Assembly: GCA_964443365.1 (NCBI GenBank)
Contig: CAYUCM010000001.1
Span: 1-54,431, forward strand
Direction of reading: 5' to 3'
Source: CAIJKW01 sp964443365
GTDB lineage: Bacteria > Patescibacteriota > Minisyncoccia > Phycocordibacterales > CAIZLB01
DNA: 54,431 bases
In this document: one piece after another, positions 15,555 to 23,727 of the stretch
Layout: each line of letters begins with the position of its first letter
Numbering within the stretch: position 1 is the first letter of the stretch
The notes under the pieces: model-generated
Told to the model about the DNA's origin: nothing
Seen by the model: the letters and a program-made list of their open reading frames with translations, nothing else
Databases searched by the model: none
Translations under genes and position numbers: made by a program

Positions 15555-16109
15555 TTATTTTTCTTTAATTATTAAAACATTTAGATCAATCTGCCAAAAA
15601 TCAGAACCGCTTCCAGGAACACCCTGACTGCCAACTCCAACAAGAGAGAAGGTTTTTATTTGAACATTATAAGGGGCATTATTTATTTTATTCAAAAAAT
15701 CAAATACCTGCCTCTTACTACCAAACGCCGTCATTTTAACACTCAAATACTCTTTATTAATTTTAGAAAGTCCTTCATCGGCAACAATTTCAATAGAATT
15801 CGTCGTATATTTTTGAACATATTTATCAGCCAAATCTTCAATATTTTTTACGAAATTTATAGACCCCTCATTACCTGAAGAAATAATATATTTATAGATT
15901 TTAGAATTATTTTCATCGGACTTTTCTGCGACCTTCTTAATAGAATTCATCTTGTTAAAATCTTGCTCAAGCGCCACACTTTCTTCATGTAATGTTTTCA
16001 AATTATTACCCATTCCTCCAACATACAAAATCGACCAAACATAGAAGGATATAGCAAAAACGGCGATGATGACTGATATTATTAATATATATACGGTTTG
16101 TTTTTGCAT
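15555..16109 (-). CDS. pilO: PilO-like type IV pilus inner-membrane protein
   Basis: From ATG 16109 the product is 184 residues: one N-terminal transmembrane helix (about 6-28), a coiled coil (about 33-75) and a small alpha/beta domain with VKMTAFGSKRQVFDFLNKINNAP (about 125-147), the ferredoxin-like pattern of PilO. It would form the periplasmic alignment complex with PilN. The identification rests mainly on layout and on its place after pilM and pilN; sequence conservation in this family is low. A start five codons earlier (16124) would overlap pilN. Confidence 0.8.
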   Translation of the reverse strand: MQKQTVYILIISVIIAVFAISFYVWSILYVGGMGNNLKTLHEESVALEQDFNKMNSIKKVAEKSDENNSKIYKYIISSGNEGSINFVKNIEDLADKYVQKYTTNSIEIVADEGLSKINKEYLSVKMTAFGSKRQVFDFLNKINNAPYNVQIKTFSLVGVGSQGVPGSGSDFWQIDLNVLIIKEK

Positions 16110-16110
16110 A

Positions 16111-16662
16111 TTATTTTTTATCAATTTTAATCAAATTAAATTTAATAGAAAAATTGATATTATTTTTCTTGGCAAAACTAGATATCGGTATTTCTATACC
16201 CTGAAATTCTTCATGGGCCTTGAGTTTGTTTTGAAAATATACCAATGTATCCCTATCCCCCGCTACACCATCGATACTAATTGATGCACTCTTATTATCC
16301 ACCAACATATATGAATAACGATTAATTACAACACCGCTCTGCAAACCGTCCATTAAAGTATTATAGACCTCATTAGGATTTGGAATTTCTTGAGAAATTT
16401 TCAAGGCCTGTAAACCATAATCAACATTTTTAATTTTTTCATCTAAATTGTTTCCCTTAATTCCATCAATGGAATTTTGTTTAATTTTATTTCCATTCTT
16501 TACAGTATTCAAACTACCAACAGCAGAAAGATATGTTGGCAAAAGAAGAGCTGTTCCAGCCACAGAAATAAGAGCAATAAAAATAGCAATCACAATAGCA
16601 ATGCGCATTCTATATTCCTTGATGACTCTTTTCTTTTGTGTGTCTGGTAATAGATGTAACAT
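16111..16662 (-). CDS. pilN: PilN-like type IV pilus assembly protein
   Basis: The 183-residue product begins MLHLLPDTQKKRVIKEYRMR, a short cytoplasmic tail that in PilN contacts PilM. One transmembrane helix (about 20-42) follows, then a coiled coil and a ferredoxin-like domain with a VNRYSYMLVD-like region. Its start lies five bases after pilM and its end overlaps or abuts pilO, so pilM-N-O is an operon. Confidence 0.85.
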   Translation of the reverse strand: MLHLLPDTQKKRVIKEYRMRIAIVIAIFIALISVAGTALLLPTYLSAVGSLNTVKNGNKIKQNSIDGIKGNNLDEKIKNVDYGLQALKISQEIPNPNEVYNTLMDGLQSGVVINRYSYMLVDNKSASISIDGVAGDRDTLVYFQNKLKAHEEFQGIEIPISSFAKKNNINFSIKFNLIKIDKK

Positions 16663-16666
16663 ATAT

Positions 16667-17794
16667 TTATTGATCTTTTAATAAAGCGAGTCCAAACGCC
16701 GTACCGTAAGAAAGCGAATCTTTCATTGAAATTTCTGGAATCTCATTTTCAAAAGAAAATATATTTGTCCAAACATTTGCTATAGAAACTGGTGTCTTTA
16801 ATGATATAGACAAATAATCTTTAAATCCAGGCATACTTGCGTCTTGACCTGCTAAGATTATTTTTTCTACACCAAAATCAATATTTTTATTTTGATCTGA
16901 AAACATGGAGTCCGCCATACCCTCGCCTTCTTTAAAATTATTAACACTATTCCAATATACTGAAACCTTTCTAATTTCTTCAATCAAAACAGACGCGGTA
17001 CTCATAAGTGCAGACGCAATCTTTTCATTTCCAACTTCCCGTGAAAAGCCCTTATCAAATTTTGCAAAAAGAGCAGAGTCTTTATCTGTGGACAAAGCAC
17101 CCATTAGAGAGTTGGTAAAATCTTCAGATCCCATTGGTATAGTAGACGTAAATTGTACCGCCTCATCGTTAACGATTGAAATAACCGTGTTTTTATAATT
17201 TATATTAACCACTAAATAACTATTCTTATCCCCCTTCTTAACGATTGCTCTTGAAAGCGCCTGGTTCTCAATCAAAAAAGAAATTGGCAAAAAGCCACAA
17301 GACTCAAAAAGAGTAATGTATTCATCAATTACTGTTTTTGGAACAACGGAGACCGCCAAAAACTGCATGCCGGTTTTTTCATTCTTTGTAATTCTATGAT
17401 AATCAAACACCGCCTCATCCAAAGAAACAGGAACGTTTTCTTCAATATGCATTTCTATTCTTGTTCTAATCTCTTCTTTGGTACCATCAACAACCTCAAT
17501 TGTAAAAAGATACGATTTCTCTTCTGGAATAGACACCTCGACAAATTTAAAATTATTTTCTTTTTTGATTTTTTTCAAAATAGATAACACATCCGATCTT
17601 TGTAAAATCGACTCACTTGGCAAAATTGGGTTTTCAAGTTTTTCTTCAATGCACTTTCTCAATCTAAGTCCCTTAGATGTTCTAATTAATTCAACAACAC
17701 GAATAGCACCAGAACTTATATCAACACCCGCATGAGACATTTCAAGAAAATGCGGAACTGGAAAATATTTATTGAAGAAACTATAGTACGACAT
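16667..17794 (-). CDS. pilM: Type IV pilus assembly protein PilM (actin-like)
   Basis: PilM is the cytoplasmic actin-fold component linking the pilus motor to PilN/PilO. The 375-residue protein shows phosphate-1 GVDISSGAIRVVEL (about 23-36), the EKSYLFTIEV segment, an adenosine-side IILAGQDASMPGFKDYLS motif (about 312-329) and a C-terminal YGTAFGLALL. It is the first gene of the pilMNO unit; TGATAGAAT ends eight bases before its ATG. Confidence 0.93.
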   Translation of the reverse strand: MSYYSFFNKYFPVPHFLEMSHAGVDISSGAIRVVELIRTSKGLRLRKCIEEKLENPILPSESILQRSDVLSILKKIKKENNFKFVEVSIPEEKSYLFTIEVVDGTKEEIRTRIEMHIEENVPVSLDEAVFDYHRITKNEKTGMQFLAVSVVPKTVIDEYITLFESCGFLPISFLIENQALSRAIVKKGDKNSYLVVNINYKNTVISIVNDEAVQFTSTIPMGSEDFTNSLMGALSTDKDSALFAKFDKGFSREVGNEKIASALMSTASVLIEEIRKVSVYWNSVNNFKEGEGMADSMFSDQNKNIDFGVEKIILAGQDASMPGFKDYLSISLKTPVSIANVWTNIFSFENEIPEISMKDSLSYGTAFGLALLKDQ

Positions 17795-17802
17795 GTACTA
17801 AT

Positions 17803-17811
17803 ATTCTATCA
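17803..17811 (-). promoter_or_regulatory. Extended -10 of the pilMNO unit
   Basis: The minus strand reads TGATAGAAT, eight bases (attagtac), then ATG at 17794. Confidence 0.6.
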
Positions 17812-17827
17812 CAAGAAAAAAGATTTG

Positions 17828-18178
17828 TTATTTTAATTTTGTACCGTTGGGTAAATCTTTACTTGGATTAAGTAGAGCGAGGGTTTCTCCAGAGCTTGCA
17901 GCAAGAATCATGGCCTGACTTTCTAACCCCATCATATTTCTTGGCGCCAAATTGGTAACAAAAGGAAATTGTTTTCCAACTATTTCTTCTGGTGTTACAT
18001 ATTTAGCAATTCCAGATAGAACTTGACGAGGTGTTTCTTCGTTAAAATCTACAGAAAGTTTTAATAGCTTATCAGAGCCCTCCAGTCTTTCAGCACTAAT
18101 GACCTGCCCAAGCTTAATTTCCACCTTGATTAAATCCTCTATTGAAATTGTAGTGTTTATGTTTGTTTCTTCTGTCAT
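17828..18178 (-). CDS. Stand-alone tRNA-binding (EMAP/MetRS C-terminal) domain protein
   Basis: The 116-residue product is an OB-fold tRNA-binding domain: IKVEIKLGQVISAERLEGSDKL (about 18-39), RQVLSGIAKYVTPEE and the C-terminal NLAPRNMMGLESQAMILAA. In many bacteria this domain is the C terminus of methionyl-tRNA synthetase; here it is a separate protein, as in CsaA-like or split MetG cases. It could act in trans with MetRS (inference). It starts six bases after ruvX on the same strand. Confidence 0.9.
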   Translation of the reverse strand: MTEETNINTTISIEDLIKVEIKLGQVISAERLEGSDKLLKLSVDFNEETPRQVLSGIAKYVTPEEIVGKQFPFVTNLAPRNMMGLESQAMILAASSGETLALLNPSKDLPNGTKLK

Positions 18179-18184
18179 ATTATT

Positions 18185-18619
18185 TTAATTATTGCCCTTA
18201 AATTTAACCCTATCTAAATAACTTTGCAAGATTATTGCTGCAGCAGAGGCATCCACATGATCGGTTTGACCTTGAAATTTTGTAGCCGAAACGGTTGAAA
18301 ACATTTCAGGTTCAAAAAAAACTTCAATTTGTTGAGCCGCTAGAAAGTCCACCAAAATTTTTGCATCCTTCATTATAATGTTTTCTTCTCCATGTAGATT
18401 GTTGGATTGGCCACAAACAACGGTTTTAACACCCTCTTTGTTAATAATTTCAAGAAGTTCTTTTTTTGTCGAATTTTCTCGCTCTTCCCTCTTTTCTTTA
18501 TCATGACCAAAGCCAGATATTGTATTTAAAGGAAAAGCAAAAGATGAGGACTCGTCAGAAATTGCCAAACCTATTCTTTTTGAACCAAAATCAACGCCCA
18601 TTATTCTGCCTTTATTCAT
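18185..18619 (-). CDS. ruvX: YqgF/RuvX-type RNase H-fold nuclease
   Basis: This is a putative Holliday-junction resolvase or pre-16S rRNA processing nuclease. The 144-residue protein shows the first catalytic Asp in GVDFGSKRIGLAISD (about 8-22), a beta strand ending VVCGQSNNLHGEEN, and the last acidic residue in HVDASAAAIILQSYLD. The usual DER motif is altered to PEMFSTVSA. TATAAT ends four bases before the ATG; a second ATG six codons in is a possible leaderless start. Confidence 0.88.
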   Translation of the reverse strand: MNKGRIMGVDFGSKRIGLAISDESSSFAFPLNTISGFGHDKEKREERENSTKKELLEIINKEGVKTVVCGQSNNLHGEENIIMKDAKILVDFLAAQQIEVFFEPEMFSTVSATKFQGQTDHVDASAAAIILQSYLDRVKFKGNN

Positions 18620-18642
18620 ATTAATTATAGTCTACCTAAGTA

Positions 18643-18671
18643 TTGTTTTTTATACAACTATCTGATATTAT
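18643..18671 (+). promoter_or_regulatory. Promoter of tRNA-Ser
   Basis: TTGTTT (18643-18648), a 17-base spacer and TATTAT (18666-18671) lie just before the tRNA at 18681. Confidence 0.65.
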
Positions 18672-18680
18672 ACGGACCAC

Positions 18681-18767
18681 GGAGGAGTGGCAGAGAGGTC
18701 GATTGCACCTGTCTTGAAAACAGGAGTCTCTTAACGGGGACCGTGAGTTCGAATCTCACCTCCTCCG
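18681..18767 (+). tRNA. tRNA-Ser(TGA)
   Basis: The acceptor GGAGGAG pairs with CTCCTCC, the anticodon stem CCTGT/ACAGG has loop CTTGAAA giving TGA, a long class II variable arm follows, and the discriminator is G as expected for serine. CCA is not encoded. Confidence 0.96.
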
Positions 18768-18773
18768 CATTTC

Positions 18774-18809
18774 AAAACAAAACACACCCACGTGGTGTGT
18801 TTTGTTTTT
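18774..18809 (+). terminator. Terminator after tRNA-Ser
   Basis: AAAACAAAACACACC and its exact complement (15 bp) surround loop cacgt and end in TTTTGTTTTT. This is a strong bidirectional-looking terminator. Confidence 0.85.
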
Positions 18810-18970
18810 ATATATAAAGACTAGATAATAACGACGTTTCCATAAAAAATAAACCCTGACTTATTTTGAACGCCACCATATCTAGCCCGTCAGATATATA
18901 CTGTTTGAATCTGCACACCACACCAAATCGAGCAAACTTGATGTTTGGGGTGTAATGATTAAATTTTTAA

Positions 18971-18979
18971 TGATATAAT
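18971..18979 (+). promoter_or_regulatory. Extended -10 of the gene at 18986
   Basis: TGATATAAT is followed by six bases (tttacc) and the ATG at 18986. Confidence 0.7.
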
Positions 18980-18985
18980 TTTACC

Positions 18986-19675
18986 ATGAAAAACTCGAAA
19001 AAATATTTTGCAGCAACCTTGGTAATTTTAGCTATTATAATGAGTCTCGGCGCGTATTTATATTTACAAAAATCAGCGCAGGTTGAAGAGTCCCACAAAC
19101 AGAAAAACACCGAGATTACACCGATTTCCACATGGAAAAAATATACTGATGAAAAAGAAGGTTATTCTTTTCTTTATCCGAACGATTGGGTTCCTAATAA
19201 GTATTTTTTGGAAACAAATATGGGGTTTTCAACAAAAGAGAATCTAAAATTATCAGAGGCAGCACATGAATGGGGTGGAAAATATGTTGATTTTTCAATT
19301 ACGGTCTGTGAAAACATTAATACTAAGTGTGCACTTGGTGTATCGACAACAACCAAGTATAAAAATCTTGCCACACAAATTGAAACACAAAGAAACAAAT
19401 CACACCGAATGTTTTCTGATGATAACTACGGATTTAAAACAATAACCAAACCCGACATCAGCCTTCAAATAAACGGCGTTACAGGTTATGGTTTAGATGT
19501 CGGCGGAGCGTATGGCACCTTTGAAGTTATTGTAGAAAACCCGAAGAATGGAAAAATATATCTATTGGGAATACCAAATGCCTATGAATACTGTGGGTAT
19601 GATTATGAGTGCAAAAATAATCCACCACGCTTAAGTCCTGAGCAGAAAGCAATAATAGAAAGCTTCAAGTTTTAA
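18986..19675 (+). CDS. Membrane-anchored PsbP/DUF1795-like protein (229 aa)
   Basis: It has a signal anchor (about 8-26), then an extracellular domain that opens WKKYTDEKEGYSFLYPNDW (about 50-68), the pattern of PsbP-like or DUF1795 domains. Cysteines at ITVCENINTKC and EYCGYDYECKN could form two disulfides. Function is unknown. It stands alone after tRNA-Ser and has its own leaderless-type promoter. Confidence 0.8.
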   Translation: MKNSKKYFAATLVILAIIMSLGAYLYLQKSAQVEESHKQKNTEITPISTWKKYTDEKEGYSFLYPNDWVPNKYFLETNMGFSTKENLKLSEAAHEWGGKYVDFSITVCENINTKCALGVSTTTKYKNLATQIETQRNKSHRMFSDDNYGFKTITKPDISLQINGVTGYGLDVGGAYGTFEVIVENPKNGKIYLLGIPNAYEYCGYDYECKNNPPRLSPEQKAIIESFKF

Positions 19676-19754
19676 ACCTAGATTAAAAAAACACAATAAC
19701 GAAACAGGGGTCGTCACCTGTTTTGTTCATAACAACTATTTTAATATTTTTTTA

Positions 19755-19763
19755 TGCTATAAT
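19755..19763 (+). promoter_or_regulatory. Extended -10 of the gene at 19774
   Basis: TGCTATAAT ends ten bases before the ATG at 19774 and supports that start over the upstream one at 19723. Confidence 0.65.
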
Positions 19764-19773
19764 TATTCCAATT

Positions 19774-20256
19774 ATGGACAATGATACAAAAATCAAATCA
19801 TTGAGTTGGAGCGCGCATGAACACGAGCATCGTGAAAAAAGTAAAGATTGGTATTGGTCTTTGGGTATTTTGACAGTAACAGCATTAATACTATCAATTG
19901 TCTTTTCTAATTATATTTTTGGAGTCTTAATCTTAATAATAGGTTTTTCTTTGGCAATAGTAGGATCTAAAGAACCACGATTTATTGATTTTGAACTGAA
20001 CACAACTGGAGTCAAAATAGACAAACAACTATTCCCCTATTCCACCCTAGAAGCCTTTTGGGTTGAAAACAATCAAGACAATCATTTACCATCACAACTT
20101 TTAATTAAATCCAAAAAGGCTATAATGCCCCTTATAATAATGCCCCTTGAAAATACAGACCCAGAGGCAGTTAGAGATTTCTTATTATATAGACTGCTAG
20201 AAAAGGAGCTTCAGGAACCATTCTTACAATTTGTGCTAGAAAATTTGGGTTTTTAA
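19774..20256 (+). CDS. Two-TM membrane protein of unknown function (160 aa)
   Basis: From ATG 19774 (MDNDTKIKSLSWSAHEHEH) the product has a His- and Glu-rich cytoplasmic start, two close transmembrane helices (about 32-72) and a soluble C-terminal region with FELNTTGVKIDKQLFPYSTLEAFWVE, which resembles a bacterial PH-like beta domain. I do not recognise a named family. A longer start at 19723 would add a hydrophobic N terminus but would place the -10 inside the gene. Confidence 0.75.
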   Translation: MDNDTKIKSLSWSAHEHEHREKSKDWYWSLGILTVTALILSIVFSNYIFGVLILIIGFSLAIVGSKEPRFIDFELNTTGVKIDKQLFPYSTLEAFWVENNQDNHLPSQLLIKSKKAIMPLIIMPLENTDPEAVRDFLLYRLLEKELQEPFLQFVLENLGF

Positions 20257-20333
20257 GAAATGTGTGGTATTTTATGTCCAGCCACCCGCTTTATTAAAGA
20301 CGGCCAAATACGATCCGCGTGGCAATAATTTAA

Positions 20334-20405
20334 GCTCCCGTCGTTCAATGGATAGGACGCAACTTTGCGGAAGTTGTAATGTAGGTTCGATTCCTACCGG
20401 GAGCA
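20334..20405 (+). tRNA. tRNA-Arg(GCG)
   Basis: The acceptor GCTCCCG pairs with CGGGAGC, and the anticodon stem CAACT/AGTTG encloses TTGCGGA, which reads GCG. The T arm is GTAGGTTCGATTCCTAC and the discriminator A. CCA is not encoded. Most bacteria read CGN with an ACG anticodon edited to inosine; this one carries G34. Confidence 0.9.
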
Positions 20406-20445
20406 CCTTTGAACTGTACCTAGAGTGTACCTCATACGGTACACC

Positions 20446-20481
20446 ACAAACCCACACCAATTTGAGTGTGCAAGGTTTGTA
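20446..20481 (+). terminator. Possible terminator after tRNA-Arg(GCG)
   Basis: ACAAACC-CACAC pairs with GTGTG-(ca)-AGGTTTGT, an imperfect hairpin with no clean T run. Confidence 0.4.
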
Positions 20482-20505
20482 CATTCGTCAACATAGAGAA
20501 AATTG

Positions 20506-20514
20506 TGCTAAAAT
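20506..20514 (+). promoter_or_regulatory. Extended -10 of the gene at 20521
   Basis: TGCTAAAAT is followed by six bases (agcctc) and ATG. Confidence 0.65.
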
Positions 20515-20520
20515 AGCCTC

Positions 20521-20760
20521 ATGATTAATTATTTTCAATTAATACCAACCTTTATACTAATCATATATTGGATAGGATCATTTTTCTTGGTGTATCACCT
20601 TTTAAAATACGGCATTACAAATTGGCCCAAAAGACTAGCAACCATTTTCTTATTAGGCTCTCTTTTTATGAGCATGATATCTTTTATGTTGTTTAATCAA
20701 ATAGATTGGCAAAAAACTTTTGACGACGGCAAAGTTCAGCTTAAAAACTTAAGTAAATAA
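20521..20760 (+). CDS. Small two-TM membrane protein (79 aa)
   Basis: It has two hydrophobic helices (about 6-28 and 38-60) and a short charged C terminus. I see no known motif. It lies four bases before the bPH-domain gene and probably forms a unit with it; a role tied to that protein is only positional inference. Confidence 0.7.
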   Translation: MINYFQLIPTFILIIYWIGSFFLVYHLLKYGITNWPKRLATIFLLGSLFMSMISFMLFNQIDWQKTFDDGKVQLKNLSK

Positions 20761-20764
20761 ATTT

Positions 20765-21469
20765 ATGACGAAAATAATTCTTAAAAAACAAAATTGGTTT
20801 TTTGAAGGAAAGGAGGAGCAAGAAGATGTTATGCTTGTTCTTCACAGACATTGGCTAACTCTTGGGGTACAGATTTCAGCAGTTATATTACTAGGTTTTT
20901 TACCTTTTGTATTACTGTTGGTATTAAGTAGTGTAATCGTCAAATTTAATTTAATACCAATATTTTCATTCTTTTGGGTTATTTATTATATGGGTTTATG
21001 GTATTGGCTATTTTATGTTGTAACAATGTATCAATTAGACAACTGGATTGTTACAAACAGAAGAATAGTAGATAGCTTACAAAGTGGATTCTTCAATAGA
21101 AGAATTGCAGAATTACATTTGGAAAAGATTCAAGATGTGTCTTACAAAGTAGAAGGTTTAATACCAACTTTTTTTAATTACGGAACTGTAGAAATTCAAA
21201 CCGCTGGAACTGAACATAAATTCTTTTTTGATCAAATTCCAAATCCACAAGGTGTAAAAGATGTGATTATGGAATTAATTATTGTAGAAGAGAAGAAGGA
21301 AGAAGAAATACCTAATCCCCCACATCATCCACATCATCACCATATTGAAAATAGTAGCGTAGAAATTATAGAAGAGGCACCAGACCCAAACACCGACCCA
21401 AACACAGTTCCAAACACAGAACAAAAAATCGCCCAAGAACAAACACCAGAATCAAGAGGTAACTTTTAA
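20765..21469 (+). CDS. Membrane protein with bacterial PH (bPH2/YdbS-like) domain
   Basis: The 234-residue product has two transmembrane helices (about 32-85) followed by a bPH2-type domain: YQLDNWIVTNRRIVDSLQSG (about 90-109), EKIQDVSYKVEG and FFNYGTVEIQTAGTEHKFFFDQIPNP. The C terminus is a low-complexity tail with a natural His cluster (HHPHHHH) and Pro/Thr/Asn repeats. Function is unknown. A terminator follows directly. Confidence 0.85.
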   Translation: MTKIILKKQNWFFEGKEEQEDVMLVLHRHWLTLGVQISAVILLGFLPFVLLLVLSSVIVKFNLIPIFSFFWVIYYMGLWYWLFYVVTMYQLDNWIVTNRRIVDSLQSGFFNRRIAELHLEKIQDVSYKVEGLIPTFFNYGTVEIQTAGTEHKFFFDQIPNPQGVKDVIMELIIVEEKKEEEIPNPPHHPHHHHIENSSVEIIEEAPDPNTDPNTVPNTEQKIAQEQTPESRGNF

Positions 21470-21505
21470 TGGCGAGCGCCCACATTAGGACAAGGCTTAC
21501 AAAAC

Positions 21506-21535
21506 AAAAACCGCATATCGCGGTTTTTGTTTTTC
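21506..21535 (+). terminator. Terminator after the bPH gene
   Basis: AAAAACCGC, loop ATATC, GCGGTTTTT, then GTTTTTC. This is a classic intrinsic terminator serving the plus-strand unit and possibly the convergent rpsT. Confidence 0.85.
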
Positions 21536-21566
21536 TTTTTAATTAAGCGGGACTGGCTAAGGTTGC

Positions 21567-21821
21567 TTACGCAAGCTTCTTAACAAAATTACTCAATCTT
21601 GACTTCTTTCTGTCTGCTGCACCCTTCTTAATAAGACCCTTCTTTGCGGCCTTGTCTAAAGCCTTATAAGCTTCTGAAAGAGCTTTTTGAGCATCAGCCT
21701 TAGATGCTGACTTTCTAACGCTTTTTACAGCAGTATCAACCTTCTTTTTACGACGAAGATTTACCACCATCTTTTTTTCAGATCCTCTAAGTGCTTTTTT
21801 TGCTGATTTGGTTATTGGCAT
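21567..21821 (-). CDS. rpsT: 30S ribosomal protein S20
   Basis: The 84-residue Lys/Arg-rich helical protein starts MPITKSAKKALRGSEKK and contains KKVDTAVKSVRKS and LDKAAKKGLIKKGAADRKKSRL, all typical of S20, which binds 16S rRNA early in assembly. A start at 21836 would add five non-homologous residues. It is a single-gene unit. Confidence 0.95.
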   Translation of the reverse strand: MPITKSAKKALRGSEKKMVVNLRRKKKVDTAVKSVRKSASKADAQKALSEAYKALDKAAKKGLIKKGAADRKKSRLSNFVKKLA

Positions 21822-21865
21822 ATGTAATGAGAACAATATCAGAAAAAGTCAAATTAATCAACTTT

Positions 21866-23683
21866 TTAGTGATGTTCATAATACTTGTAAAAATATCCCT
21901 TCTTCTCAACTAATCTCTTGGGTGTTCCCTGTTCAACAATAAGGCCATTTTCCATAACAATTACCTTGTCCGAATTCATTATGGTAGACAATCTATGAGC
22001 AATAATTATAACCGTCTTATTCTTTGCGATTTCTTCAAGTCCGGTGACTAGGGTTTTTTCTGTTTTAAAATCTAAGGAACCCGTTGGTTCGTCCAAAACT
22101 ATAATTGATGAATCCTTAATCAGCGTTCTTGCCAAAGACACTCTTTGTTTCTCCCCACCAGAAAGCTTGCCCCCATTATTACCAACCTGATAATCCATTT
22201 CCTCTGGAAATTTTTTAATAAAATCCATTAAATCTAATTTGTCTATTATAAAGTCAATATGCTCTTTATTTATTTTATCTTCATCGAGAGAATACAAAAG
22301 ATTGTTTTTAATCGTATTATTAAACAAATACAAATCTTGCGTCATAAAAGCAAAGTGTTTTTTGAGAGATTCCAAACTGTATTTTTTAATATCAACACCA
22401 TCAATAAACACACTATCCGCTGGGCAATCATAAAAACGCAATAAAATATTTACCAAGGTAGACTTACCAGATCCTGTTTTTCCAACTATTGCAATCTTTT
22501 CTCCTTTTTTAAAATCTGTAAAAATTCCCTTTAAAACCTCATTTTCTTTGTATGCAAATTTTAAGTTTTTTATTTCAATTTTATCTTTCAATCCATCAAA
22601 CTCTATTTCACCACCCTTAAATATAAATTTATCTTCATCAGACAAAAGCTCTTGTATTTGTCCAAGTCTAATACCCAATTCAATTAGATGGGCTTGTCCG
22701 CTTTGAATTGAAGATATTAGCGATGGAATTCTAGATAAAATAAAGACAAAAATAACTGCGCCAGATATAGAAAGTGCATTATCGTAAAAAGACATCATGG
22801 CTATAATTCCAGCCACAGAAAGAACTATAGTCATAGATGCAATTTCTTCTATCGGTGTTAGTAGATGAAACTTTTTCTGAATTTTTATATCCACATCAAC
22901 CTCCTTCTTACTTTCAATTTCAAAATCTGATCTTTCTTTTTCTTCCCTACCAAAGCCCTTCACCAAAACCAAACAAGCTATTAAGTCAGAAATCTTATTT
23001 GAAAAATTAATTCTAGCTGTTTCTTTTTCCAGATGAAGCCTGTTAACATTGTTCTTTATTTTTCGTAAAAATAAATATAATAAAAACAAAAGCGGAACTA
23101 CAATAATTGTTAATTTCCAAGAAACATACAGTAAATATGAGAAGTATGCTATGAAGGTAATAACATCTATGGCAATTTTATTTAACGAACTCAAACTCCC
23201 GCCTATTGTTGAACCAGACTCTATTAAAATTCTATTTAATTCATTTTTGTTTTGATTATCAAAAAACAGCTTTCCAAATGACAGGTATCTTCTAAACAAC
23301 AGGTCTCTCATTTTATTTGAGGCCACAGCTGTTTGAAGATTGGAGCTGTAAAATGACAGGAAGTTTATTAGAGACCTGAAGACAACAGTAAAATAAAGCG
23401 CCCCTCCTAATAACAGTAAAATCTTCCAAAAAGAATCTTGAAATCCAATTTTATATATTAAATCTCTTAAATATCCCAAACTCTCAATGGTTGCCAAATC
23501 TCTTTTGAGCACCAAGTTTACTATCGGAAAAAGAAGAGACAACAAAAAGAAGTTGGAGAATATTAAGAAAACCGCCAAAACAGCACCGATAGATAGTATT
23601 TTTATATTAATACCAGTTACATTAAAAACCCAAAAAACCTTACTTAAACTGGCTTTTAGACGCTTGGGACTGAAATCAAACAT
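21866..23683 (-). CDS. ABC exporter (fused permease and ATPase, MsbA-like)
   Basis: The 605-residue half-transporter has a six-helix membrane domain (about 30-330) and an ATPase domain with Walker A GKTGSGKST (401-409), Q-loop MTQDLY, signature LSGGE (about 507), Walker B IIVLDEPT (about 527) and H-loop His (about 563). It would act as a homodimer exporting lipid, peptide or drug; the substrate cannot be inferred. It is divergent from ruvA, and both genes have an extended -10 six bases before their ATG. Confidence 0.92.
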   Translation of the reverse strand: MFDFSPKRLKASLSKVFWVFNVTGINIKILSIGAVLAVFLIFSNFFLLSLLFPIVNLVLKRDLATIESLGYLRDLIYKIGFQDSFWKILLLLGGALYFTVVFRSLINFLSFYSSNLQTAVASNKMRDLLFRRYLSFGKLFFDNQNKNELNRILIESGSTIGGSLSSLNKIAIDVITFIAYFSYLLYVSWKLTIIVVPLLFLLYLFLRKIKNNVNRLHLEKETARINFSNKISDLIACLVLVKGFGREEKERSDFEIESKKEVDVDIKIQKKFHLLTPIEEIASMTIVLSVAGIIAMMSFYDNALSISGAVIFVFILSRIPSLISSIQSGQAHLIELGIRLGQIQELLSDEDKFIFKGGEIEFDGLKDKIEIKNLKFAYKENEVLKGIFTDFKKGEKIAIVGKTGSGKSTLVNILLRFYDCPADSVFIDGVDIKKYSLESLKKHFAFMTQDLYLFNNTIKNNLLYSLDEDKINKEHIDFIIDKLDLMDFIKKFPEEMDYQVGNNGGKLSGGEKQRVSLARTLIKDSSIIVLDEPTGSLDFKTEKTLVTGLEEIAKNKTVIIIAHRLSTIMNSDKVIVMENGLIVEQGTPKRLVEKKGYFYKYYEHH

Positions 23684-23689
23684 GTCGTT

Positions 23690-23698
23690 AGTATATCA
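23690..23698 (-). promoter_or_regulatory. Extended -10 of the ABC exporter
   Basis: The minus strand reads TGATATACT, six bases (aacgac), then ATG at 23683. Confidence 0.65.
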
Positions 23699-23712
23699 TC
23701 TATTTCAAGTTG

Positions 23713-23721
23713 TGTTACAAT
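23713..23721 (+). promoter_or_regulatory. Extended -10 of ruvA
   Basis: TGTTACAAT, six bases (atcagc), then ATG at 23728. It decides the start of ruvA against the upstream ATG at 23710. Confidence 0.65.
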
Positions 23722-23727
23722 ATCAGC

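Noticed and set aside
20264..20524. A plus-strand reading frame spanning tRNA-Arg(GCG)
   Set aside because: It runs through the tRNA gene and has no start signal or recognisable protein features.
21330..21345. His cluster HHPHHHH as a vector-derived tag
   Set aside because: It lies inside the natural low-complexity tail of the bPH protein and is not at a terminus, so it is native sequence.
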